From Acidobacteriota bacterium (GTDB taxonomy: Bacteria; Acidobacteriota; Terriglobia; Terriglobales; Acidobacteriaceae): DNA of 9,483 bases. Of the stretch, positions 1 through 6,049 are shown one piece after another; position 1 is the stretch's first letter; the number at the start of each line of letters is the position of its first letter. A program made the position numbers and the translations under genes. The notes under the pieces were generated by a model. That model made no database searches, was not told where the DNA came from, and was given only the letters and a program-made list of their open reading frames with translations. The DNA is taken from positions 1 to 9,483 of the forward strand of contig JAJYSL010000169.1 in NCBI GenBank assembly GCA_021793595.1, in the 5' to 3' direction.

Positions 1-122
1 ACCCCGGCAGAGCGAGTACAACAATACCACGCAGTCAAAGGGTCTGAACTTCAACGCGTCACTGCCCGCCTTGCAAAACTACACCTCGGCAAGGTAAAAC
101 AATCACGTCTTATGCCATTCCC
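1..122. other. Left edge, no assignable gene
   Basis: No gene can be assigned here. Two plus-strand frames are open from the first base: frame 1 to a TAA at 160-162 and frame 2 to a TAA at 95-97. The frame 2 peptide ends in an Asn- and Ser-rich stretch (LPALQNYTSAR at its C-terminus). It could be the tail of a secreted or outer-membrane protein, or plain non-coding sequence. The frame 1 peptide is charged and helical-looking, and I do not recognise it either. Any gene here would continue to the left of the window. Confidence 0.25.
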
Positions 123-172
123 TATGGCCGCTTTTAACCCGATCACGTATGGCCGGATTTAACCTGATCACC
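123..172. repeat. Imperfect 25-bp tandem duplication
   Basis: Bases 123-147 and 148-172 are two head-to-tail copies that match at 21 of 25 positions, sharing TATGGCCG, then TTTAACC, then GATCAC. A degenerate third piece (AAAACAATCACGT, about 96-108) resembles the second half of the unit. The duplication lies exactly where recognisable IS4 transposase sequence begins. Iterated subterminal repeats are typical transposase-binding sites of some IS families, for example IS21-type ends, so this may be the end of a second element that truncated the first. That reading is inference; the repeat itself is seen directly. Confidence 0.6.
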
Positions 173-790
173 GAGGCCCTCGACCAAGACGGCGTCTTCT
201 TCGTCACCCGCATGAAGGAGAACACGGACTACGGCGTTCTGGAGCGGAGGCCTGTTCCCGAGCGCGGCGGCGTCCAGCGCGATGAGATCATCTTCCTTTA
301 CAAGGTGGCGCGCACCGGCCAGCGCGACCTGTTCCTGCGCCGCATCGAGTTCTGGGATGAGAAGCAGCAGCGCACCCTGGTCTTTCTCACCAACCATCGC
401 CATTTCGCCGCATCCACCATCGCCCGCATCTACAAAAGCCGCTGGCAAATAGAACTTTTCTTCAAGGCCCTGAAGCAGAATTTACGCATCAAGACCTTCG
501 TCGGCACCAGCCCCAACGCCTTGCAGACGCAGATCTGGACCGCGCTGATCGCCCTGCTCCTGCTCAAGTATCTGCAACTGCGCTCCCGCTTCGGCTGGAG
601 CCTGTCCAATCTGGCTGCTCTGTTGCGCCAGCAGTTATTCGTCTATCGCGACCTCTGGCTCTGGATCGATGAACCCTTCCAGCCTCCGCCCATGCTCCCC
701 GGCGCCGCACAGCAGATGCCGCTCTTTGCGTCCATCAACTTGGACAGCAGGAACGCCAACCTCAACCCGCAAACGATGGCCACGACATGA
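149..790 (+). pseudogene. IS4-family transposase, 5'-truncated
   Basis: This is the C-terminal part of a DDE transposase of the IS4 family. The remaining 213 residues include the GVFFVTR strand near residues 15-21. They also hold the IS4 signature Y-(2)-R-(3)-E-(6)-K at Y95, R98, E102 and K109, in the stretch IYKSRWQIELFFKALKQ; E102 is the catalytic glutamate. Full proteins of this type have roughly 370-400 residues. The N-terminal portion carrying both catalytic aspartates, including the D-R-G/A-Y block that normally sits just before GVFFVTR, is missing. The frame is closed by a TAA at 95-97, and the ATG at 149 lies inside the tandem duplication, so it is a fortuitous start. The protein cannot catalyse transposition. 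It is on the opposite strand to all other genes here. Family assignment is firm; the exact left boundary is not. Confidence 0.88.
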
Positions 791-826
791 AAACACCGTA
801 AATTTCCCTATCCCACAAGCCCGTTT

Positions 827-848
827 CCGGCTAATTTGGACAGCAGTG
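827..848. repeat. Candidate right terminal inverted repeat of the IS4 remnant
   Basis: The 22 bases at 827-848 begin CCGGCTAATTTGG and end ACAGCAGTG. Read from outside inward they start CACTGCTGTCC, which resembles termini of IS4-family elements. The partner at the left end is missing, so this is not proven. An 11-base core, TTGGACAGCAG at 836-846, also occurs as a direct repeat at 740-750 inside the last codons of the transposase. Confidence 0.45.
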
Positions 849-854
849 ATGCTC

Positions 855-1595
855 TCAATATGTTGCGCGTCCACCGCTGACGTCATAGCACTGGGCGGTG
901 ACAAAGGAACAGTCGGGACTGGCGAGAAAATGCACTACCGCCGCAATCTCTTCCGGTTTTCCGGTGCGCCGCATGGGGATGCGTTCCGTCATGTAATGGA
1001 CTTGCTCCGGAGTCAACTGGTCCAGAAGCTTGGTCTGCACCACGGCCGGACTCACTGCATTCACGCAGATTCCCTCGGTGGCGACTTCCTTCCCCAACGA
1101 CTTGGTCAGGCCGATGACGCCGGCTTTGGTGGTCGAATACGGCACCATGCGAGGATTCCCTTCCTTGCCGGCAATCGAGGCGATATTCACGATCCGGCCA
1201 TAGCCGCGTTCGCGCATATGAGGCAGCACCGCGCGACAGAAATAAAAGACCCCGCTCAGATTGACCGTGATCGCTTTCTCCCAATCCACATTCGTCTGCT
1301 CCCACAAGGGCGCGGCGGTCCCGGCGATGCCGGCGTTATTGACCAACACATCGATCCGGCCAGTACGGCCCAGGACCTCGGCCACCGCCTTTGCGATGGA
1401 TGCAGGATCGGTAACGTCGATCCGTACCGCGAAGGCATTTCGTCCTAGGCGCGTAGCCACGGCCCGCGCTCCTTCAACATCCAAGTCCGCTACCGCGACC
1501 GTCGCGCCCGCGCAACTCAAGCGCTCCGCGATGGCCTCTCCGATTCCTGTCGCCGCTCCCGTTACGATCGCAGTCTGTCCCGTCAACTCAAACAT
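855..1595 (-). CDS. Short-chain dehydrogenase/reductase (SDR), NAD-type
   Basis: This is a classical SDR oxidoreductase of 246 residues, a normal length for a cytosolic family member. It has the Rossmann nucleotide motif TGAATGIG at residues 12-19. An aspartate (D37) at the end of the second strand suggests NAD(H) preference. NNAG is at 86-89, and the catalytic tetrad is N112, S140, Y153 and K157 (YSTTK). I chose the ATG at 1595, which gives MFELTGQ, because GGAG lies 8 nt upstream. An ATG at 1601 and a TTG at 1625 are in frame but fit the ribosome-binding site less well. The context suggests oxidation of a sugar or of a 2-keto-3-deoxy sugar acid, as in the non-phosphorylative L-rhamnose and L-fucose routes, but substrate cannot be read from sequence. 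The gene is separated from the operon by a probable terminator and is visibly richer in GC than the genes further right. Family is certain; role is inference. Confidence 0.93.
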   Translation of the reverse strand: MFELTGQTAIVTGAATGIGEAIAERLSCAGATVAVADLDVEGARAVATRLGRNAFAVRIDVTDPASIAKAVAEVLGRTGRIDVLVNNAGIAGTAAPLWEQTNVDWEKAITVNLSGVFYFCRAVLPHMRERGYGRIVNIASIAGKEGNPRMVPYSTTKAGVIGLTKSLGKEVATEGICVNAVSPAVVQTKLLDQLTPEQVHYMTERIPMRRTGKPEEIAAVVHFLASPDCSFVTAQCYDVSGGRATY

Positions 1596-1603
1596 GTGCA
1601 TAG

Positions 1604-1608
1604 CTCCA
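1604..1608 (-). promoter_or_regulatory. Ribosome binding site deciding the SDR start
   Basis: On the minus strand TGGAG precedes the ATG at 1595 by 8 nt, an ideal spacing. The same motif would sit only 2 nt from the ATG at 1601 and lies downstream of the TTG at 1625, so it selects the shorter form of the protein. Confidence 0.6.
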
Positions 1609-1722
1609 TTCTTTTTTCCATCCAAGAGAACGGATGGTCCTTGCCGTCGTACCGCACCCGCATCGAAGCGAGCGCGAGAACGGCCGCTTGTGTTTTGCCA
1701 AGCCGGTCAAATGCGTTGGCTG

Positions 1723-1759
1723 AAAAAAGTACACCGGACTACTCCTTGAACAGTCCGGT
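1723..1759 (-). terminator. Probable rho-independent terminator overlapping a stop codon
   Basis: On the minus strand ACCGGACT (1759-1752) and AGTCCGGT (1740-1733) form a perfect 8-bp stem around an 11-nt loop. GTAC follows, then six T residues (1728-1723). The TAG stop of the mutarotase-like gene (1741-1739) lies at the loop and stem border. The 4-nt gap between stem and T-tract is longer than in strong terminators, so termination may be partial. It would end the long operon and leave the SDR to read-through or to a promoter of its own in 1596-1722. I saw no convincing promoter there. Confidence 0.55.
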
Positions 1760-2734
1760 TTGCGATATTCCGCTGACGGAATGCAAACCCTCCTGCGCGA
1801 GGAACTTTACTGTCGTTTGAAACACAGCACCCGGCGCCAGGGTGCTGGCACGTCCCTGGCGGATCGCGTCCTCAAGCTGTTGCGGATAGCTTGTGCCTGG
1901 CTCGACCAGCACCATGTGGTAGCCACGCCATCCGCCATACGAGGCAAATAGCCAGCATGATCGAAAGACTTCCCGAGAAAAGGTAAATCCAGCTGAAAAC
2001 TTTTTCACCGGATCGGTGATCGCAAACCAGCCTTCCTGAAGGCCGTGCCCGTATAAGAAGTAGACCTCTTTGGAGGAGGGCGGTTGGATCGTGCGCAGGT
2101 CGGTTTCGCCGCGCTTTCCCGGGGCCAACGGCCACCTGAATGGCGCGTCGACGTCTGCCAACGTGCCAGGGTATGAAGGGTCCACATCCAGCAGCATGTC
2201 CGGAAAGTCGATTCTGTCACCCGCCGAAACGGCCATCGCGGGATGCAGCGCGAAGAGGAAGGGAAGTTCCTCTGGGCCAGGGTTCTCAATTTTGTAGCTG
2301 AGTTCGAACGATGGTTCGTCGCCGCGAAGCGTCAGCGTCTTTTCCACCGCGATGCCGCTGATGGGTGTCTGGCAGTTCAAGCGCAGAGTTACGGAGTCCG
2401 CTCCGCGTTCCGTCCGCGGCGTCCACGGCAGACTCCAAAGCTCTCCGTGGTCGGGAAACAGCTCCCCATGAATCGTGGAAGGGGTTGCCGTGGGAAACAT
2501 TTCCTCCCAGCCGCCACACCAGTAGTTGTCAAATGCGGAACCGAATTGGACCCTTTGCGGAGCGATGCGCGGATTCTGCCAGATCACTTCGTGATCGAGC
2601 GGTTTGTAGACCACGCTCCAGATTCGACCGCCGAGTTCGGGAAGAATGACGATGCGAAGTATTCGATTCTCAATGATGACAGCTTTGTGAGAAAGAAGAG
2701 TCCAGCGGTCGTCAATGAATGGCATTTGTCTCAT
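1739..2734 (-). CDS. Galactose-mutarotase-like (DUF5107/aldose-epimerase-like) protein
   Basis: This 331-residue protein looks like a beta-sandwich member of the galactose mutarotase-like superfamily, which binds or interconverts sugar anomers. Supporting motifs are PELGGR at residues 32-37 in the first strands, an aromatic DNYWCGGWEEMFPT block at about 69-82, PDHGELW at 94-100, and a histidine in ALHPAM (about residue 164) where mutarotases carry a catalytic His. No signal peptide is seen, so it is probably cytoplasmic. I chose the ATG at 2734; the frame stays open to a TTG at 2809, but that would overlap the transporter gene, and an ATG at 2725 is also possible. No strong ribosome-binding site is visible. 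It is the last gene of the operon, 55 bp after the transporter. It may act on the sugar entering the pathway, but enzyme activity is inferred, since many relatives are uncharacterised. Confidence 0.8.
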   Translation of the reverse strand: MRQMPFIDDRWTLLSHKAVIIENRILRIVILPELGGRIWSVVYKPLDHEVIWQNPRIAPQRVQFGSAFDNYWCGGWEEMFPTATPSTIHGELFPDHGELWSLPWTPRTERGADSVTLRLNCQTPISGIAVEKTLTLRGDEPSFELSYKIENPGPEELPFLFALHPAMAVSAGDRIDFPDMLLDVDPSYPGTLADVDAPFRWPLAPGKRGETDLRTIQPPSSKEVYFLYGHGLQEGWFAITDPVKKFSAGFTFSREVFRSCWLFASYGGWRGYHMVLVEPGTSYPQQLEDAIRQGRASTLAPGAVFQTTVKFLAQEGLHSVSGISQTGLFKE

Positions 2735-2789
2735 GTTCCATGGACCTGTGTTTGAAGGAGAGACATGGGTTATTCGCTTCCACAATCGG

Positions 2790-3770
2790 CTACGTTGCGG
2801 CAGGTTCAAGAGTTGTGATCAGGATCGTCCCCGCCAGGGTGATGCAGCCGCCGATAACGGTACTCAATCCAATGCTCTCGTGCAAGGTAATTGCCGAGAG
2901 GACGACGCCAAAAAACGGCAACAGATAGATTGAAACCGAGGCCTGGCTCACGTCCAGACGTTGTAAGAGAAACATCCACAAGACCATGGCCAGTCCCCAA
3001 CTGAAAACACTCAGGACTAGAAGCGCGACCCAGGTGCTGGTGGAGTAGGCGCGAAGGGATGACCATGAAAACGGTTCAGCCCAATACATCAAAAGCAAAC
3101 TAAAAACAAAGGCAAGCAGGTACCCGTAGGTGAGGACTTCCATGGGCGTGAAGCACTTTAAAAGTTCCTTGCAATAGACGTTGTAGACAGCGCTCCCCAG
3201 GCACGCCAGAAGCACGAGAACATTCCCCATCAAAAACTGGCCCTTGGAAAGGCTCATCTGACGAAGGTCCGGAGTCGACAGAATCAGTACGCCCACCAGC
3301 GCGATGCCAAGACTGGCCCAGCGCAGCCGGGTCATCCGCTCTCCTAGGACCATCGATGCAAGGACCGCCGTGATCACGGGAAGGGTAAGGTAGATGATGG
3401 CCGCGTTCGACGCGGTCGAACGATCCACTCCCCATGCCAGAAGCGCCGAGCCGGGAACGAGCCCAAAGAGGCTCACCCTCAAAAAGGCAAGCATGTTCTT
3501 CCTGGTCCAGATGGATGATCGCCTGTTGGCTTCGACGGCACCACATGATGTGGAAAGAGAAGGCTTCGCGCGAGAGTGGTGCCGTTCCCACGCGAGAAAC
3601 GGGAATAATACGATGGAAGCCACGAGCAGTGTCCAAGCGCTTACTGTGAGCGGCCCCATCTTCTCTGCGGCAATTTTAAAAGCAGCATATTGGGCTGCCC
3701 ACAGCATATTCACCAGCACCAGCAAACTGATGTCCACCACCGTCGCTTTGGTAACTCTCATCGACCGCAC
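2790..3770 (-). CDS. EamA/DMT-family membrane transporter
   Basis: This is an integral membrane protein of the drug/metabolite transporter superfamily, with two tandem EamA domains (roughly residues 12-150 and 180-320) and about ten predicted hydrophobic helices. The second half ends with the usual family pattern: a helix around SIYLLPFFGVVLSA, then a glutamate in LHES, then a final helix. An unusually long hydrophilic insert of about 30 residues follows the second helix (near residues 62-93). The GTG at 3770 has AAGAAAG about 6 nt upstream; an ATG at 3761 would shorten the protein by three residues. DMT proteins move amino acids, sugars, nucleotides or metabolites as uptake carriers or exporters. 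Here it is the only recognisable transporter in the operon, 59 bp downstream of an enolase-superfamily gene, so it may move the substrate or a by-product. Family is clear; direction and cargo are unknown. Confidence 0.92.
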   Translation of the reverse strand: MRSMRVTKATVVDISLLVLVNMLWAAQYAAFKIAAEKMGPLTVSAWTLLVASIVLFPFLAWERHHSRAKPSLSTSCGAVEANRRSSIWTRKNMLAFLRVSLFGLVPGSALLAWGVDRSTASNAAIIYLTLPVITAVLASMVLGERMTRLRWASLGIALVGVLILSTPDLRQMSLSKGQFLMGNVLVLLACLGSAVYNVYCKELLKCFTPMEVLTYGYLLAFVFSLLLMYWAEPFSWSSLRAYSTSTWVALLVLSVFSWGLAMVLWMFLLQRLDVSQASVSIYLLPFFGVVLSAITLHESIGLSTVIGGCITLAGTILITTLEPAAT

Positions 3771-3829
3771 CCAATGCTTTCTTCATGCCTGTGCTCAAAA
3801 TGGCCTGGTTGTACAGCGTGTGATCGTAC

Positions 3830-5005
3830 TCATTCCAGGACGGTGATGGGTTTGTACAAGCACTGCGCTACGGTAGCCGCATCCAGATCGACTCCAATTC
3901 CCGGTTCCGTGGGAAGGGCCCATTTGCCGTCCTTGAGCTCGACTTCAGGCTTTGCCAGATGTGACCTCAAGTGGGAAGGGAAAAGATCCTGATGAAACAG
4001 TTCTGTATATGGGGAGTTGCGGGCGACAGCAGCAAAATGACGGGTCGCTGCCGCGGTCAAGCCAGTTTTCCAGGCGTGCGGGATGCAGTAGAGTCCGCGT
4101 TCTTCTGCCATTCGCGCACAGCGAATGGCCTCCGTCATGCCTCCTACTCTTCCCAGATCCGGTTGAATAACATCGCAGTGCCCTCGATCCATGAGCTCCT
4201 TAAATTCATGACGGGACTGAAGGAACTCTCCAACCGCGACCGGCGTCGTGGTGGCGTCGGCCAAGCGAGCCAGTCCGTCCAGATCGTCGGTATGCAATGG
4301 AGTTTCAATAAAGAACAGTTTTGCGTCTTCTACGCTTCGCAGGACCCACAGTGCATCGTTGAAATTCCTCCAGCGGTATCCGACGTCGACCATAAAATCG
4401 CGGTCGTGGCCGACACGTTTGCGGCACTCGTGGGTGAACCTAACTAATTCCCGATCACTCACCAGATCGTAGAACAGCATTTCCATCTTCATGGCGCGAA
4501 AGCCAAGCTCGAGCGCCTGATCAATCAAATCAAAGCAGATAGTCTGCATTTCTGCCCAAGAGCGACCCAAAGGCATACTGGGGAACAGCGTGGCATAGGG
4601 CGTGACTTCCGCGCGGGCGGATCCTCCCAAAAGTTGATACGCGGGAACGCCAAGCAGCTTGCCGCGAAGATCGTGAAGGGCAATATCGATGGCCGACATC
4701 AGCATGATGCCGAGTCCCCGGCGCGCATGGTAGATGGTTCCTTCGTAAAGTTTGTCCCACAGTGCCTCAACCTCCAGCGGATTTTGTCCGAGTAGGATTT
4801 CGCTGACGCTGCGACTCCAGATGTGGGCAGTTGGCGTCTCCAGCAGCGCCGCCATCACATTCGGCGGAGCGTCCGTTTCGCCGAGTCCGTACATGCCGTT
4901 GTCGGCGGTGATGCGGATGACTGCAGTGTCGACGGCGCCATCGCAGTCCTCAGGGCTAGCATGAGGGGAACGAAGCTGAAGGCATTCAATCTTCTGGATT
5001 TTCAT
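3830..5005 (-). CDS. Mandelate racemase/muconate lactonizing enzyme family protein
   Basis: This 391-residue enolase-superfamily protein has the capping domain at about residues 1-130 and a (beta/alpha)7-beta barrel after it. Magnesium ligands are readable as D207 (FMVDVGYRW), E234 (FFIETP) and E260 (AVGEF). The opposite face has the Asp-His pair D283 (QPDLGRVGG) and H310 (IPHAWKTG), with E335 (YTELFH) in the position of the mandelate racemase glutamate. The second-strand motif is K173-M-E175 rather than Lys-x-Lys, so one general base differs from mandelate racemase. Such enzymes abstract the proton alpha to a carboxylate, giving acid-sugar dehydration, epimerisation or cycloisomerisation. 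AAGGA lies 8 nt before the ATG at 5005, which rules out the longer in-frame start at 5032. It sits 48 bp after the isomerase gene. It is clearly divergent from the other enolase-superfamily enzyme at 8312, so the two probably have different substrates. Exact reaction unknown. Confidence 0.93.
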   Translation of the reverse strand: MKIQKIECLQLRSPHASPEDCDGAVDTAVIRITADNGMYGLGETDAPPNVMAALLETPTAHIWSRSVSEILLGQNPLEVEALWDKLYEGTIYHARRGLGIMLMSAIDIALHDLRGKLLGVPAYQLLGGSARAEVTPYATLFPSMPLGRSWAEMQTICFDLIDQALELGFRAMKMEMLFYDLVSDRELVRFTHECRKRVGHDRDFMVDVGYRWRNFNDALWVLRSVEDAKLFFIETPLHTDDLDGLARLADATTTPVAVGEFLQSRHEFKELMDRGHCDVIQPDLGRVGGMTEAIRCARMAEERGLYCIPHAWKTGLTAAATRHFAAVARNSPYTELFHQDLFPSHLRSHLAKPEVELKDGKWALPTEPGIGVDLDAATVAQCLYKPITVLE

Positions 5006-5010
5006 GTAAT

Positions 5011-5020
5011 CTTTCCTTCT
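5011..5020 (-). promoter_or_regulatory. Shine-Dalgarno sequence of the enolase-superfamily gene ending at 3830
   Basis: The minus strand reads AGAAGGAAAG, and its AGGA core is 8 nt from the ATG at 5005. It supports independent ribosome loading after the 48-bp gap and fixes the start of this gene. Confidence 0.65.
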
Positions 5021-5053
5021 TTGCACTAACAAGGTCGGGCGTTACCGAGGTTA

Positions 5054-6049
5054 TTACTCAGCATCAAGATATGATTGCCTATCTTGAACTGAAGTGGACG
5101 GAGGAGATGCTTTCTTTGCAGGCCATTCCCGAACCGCATGATTCTCGTCGGATACGTTGGGCCGCGTGCAAGGTTTCCAGCGAGGCCAGCCATCCATGAT
5201 CTCTGGCGAATGGTCGTCAAATCTGGTTAAGTATTTTCGAAGCAGAATGGTTTCTGAAAGATTGTCAGTTCGATTGCAGCCTTGCCAGTCCGTCCAGACA
5301 TATTCAAGGGCGAGAAATCCGCGATAACTCCGATTTGCCAATCTTTCCAGCATCCCCTCAAAATCAATTCCGTTCTCTTTAAGCGAGGTTTGCAGGTGCG
5401 ACTTTGCTCCTCCGCGCACGTGGACATGAGATGCAAAGGGTACCAGCGAATGGACTGTTTCCGAAAGTTGCCCGGCGGCTATAAAGTGGCCGTAGTCTAA
5501 TGTCAGAGTTAGACGGGGGATGGCCTTCAAAAAAGTCAATGTGGAGTCAACATCCCAACAGATAGATCCTATATGTGGTTCGATGGAATAGAGCAGTCCT
5601 GCTTGCGAAGCCATCTCCATACGCCAAGCCGTTTCTGCCAGCGCACGGGCATCGTCGCGAGTTTTCTCGATTTCCGGATGCTGCACGCCGGGTAGACCAG
5701 AGAGATGCTTGCAGCCAAGGCTTGCACATAGGTCCAACACATACTGAAACACGGCGCGGTTCCGCTCCCGCACTAAGAGGTTCGGGTTATTCACGGCGCA
5801 ATCGTCAGGAGTTTCACCGATTTGTAGAAAGACATCCGAAACGGACAAGTCAGCGTTATCCAGATCGTGTTTCAAATGCTTTATAAACTTGGATGGCGAT
5901 GCCATGAGTGCTTTCGGAGACAGTTGTGATTCACGTGCAAACAATCCGAGGTCGACATATTGAAAGCCAAGGAGCCGGATCAGGCTTAGTCGCTGACGAA
6001 GCGATAGGAGAGGAAACGTATAGTCGGCGCAACTGAATTTAAGAGCCAT
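5054..6049 (-). CDS. Sugar phosphate isomerase/epimerase (xylose-isomerase-like TIM barrel)
   Basis: This 331-residue cytoplasmic protein belongs to the AP-endonuclease-2/xylose-isomerase-like TIM-barrel family. Likely metal-binding residues are E157 (YSIEPH), D185 and H188 (TLDYGHF), H208/H210 (SHVHVRGG) and E249 (LALEYVW), the usual Glu-Asp-His-Glu set of this family. These proteins isomerise or epimerise sugars and keto-sugars, often beside Gfo/Idh dehydrogenases. The start codon at 6049 overlaps the end of the binding-protein-like gene by 11 nt and lacks its own strong ribosome-binding site, so translational coupling is likely. The barrel appears complete by about residue 276 (ILLRKYL). 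The last 55 residues are a Pro-, Trp- and charge-rich tail that I do not recognise and that could come from a frameshift near the end. One sampled 60-base line is only about 38% GC. Confidence 0.88.
   Translation of the reverse strand: MALKFSCADYTFPLLSLRQRLSLIRLLGFQYVDLGLFARESQLSPKALMASPSKFIKHLKHDLDNADLSVSDVFLQIGETPDDCAVNNPNLLVRERNRAVFQYVLDLCASLGCKHLSGLPGVQHPEIEKTRDDARALAETAWRMEMASQAGLLYSIEPHIGSICWDVDSTLTFLKAIPRLTLTLDYGHFIAAGQLSETVHSLVPFASHVHVRGGAKSHLQTSLKENGIDFEGMLERLANRSYRGFLALEYVWTDWQGCNRTDNLSETILLRKYLTRFDDHSPEIMDGWPRWKPCTRPNVSDENHAVREWPAKKASPPSTSVQDRQSYLDAE

Larger units (their letters stand above)
149..848 (+). mobile_element. Remnant of an IS4-family insertion sequence
   Basis: This is the right-hand part of an IS4-family element: the transposase fragment, about 57 bp of non-coding sequence, and a presumed terminal repeat ending near 848. 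The left end and the 5' half of the transposase are absent, so no inverted-repeat pair or target-site duplication can be tested inside the window. The right boundary is inferred from the sequence GGACAGCAGTG, which looks like an IS4-type terminus (reading inward, CACTGCTGTCC). The element stops about 6 bp beyond the stop codon of the convergent SDR gene. Confidence 0.65.

Noticed and set aside
669..1448. Long plus-strand open frame of 259 residues over the SDR gene
   Set aside because: It is an antisense shadow of the GC-rich SDR; its residues show no recognisable domain, whereas the minus strand has a full set of SDR motifs.
1618..1637. Inverted repeat CCATCC / GGATGG next to a run of T as a terminator
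   Set aside because: The stem is only 6 bp and the T-run precedes it on the plus strand; on the minus strand it is followed by A residues. It is just upstream of the SDR ribosome-binding site and is probably chance.
2243..2755. Plus-strand open frame of 170 residues opposite the mutarotase-like gene
   Set aside because: No recognisable motif and no ribosome-binding site; the minus-strand gene explains the region.
3803..3839. Interrupted hairpin (CCTGG...GTAC / GTAC...CCAGG) after the enolase-superfamily gene as a terminator
   Set aside because: The stem is broken by an asymmetric internal loop and followed by only TTTT in a mixed context; the next gene begins 59 bp later in the same direction, so cotranscription is more likely.
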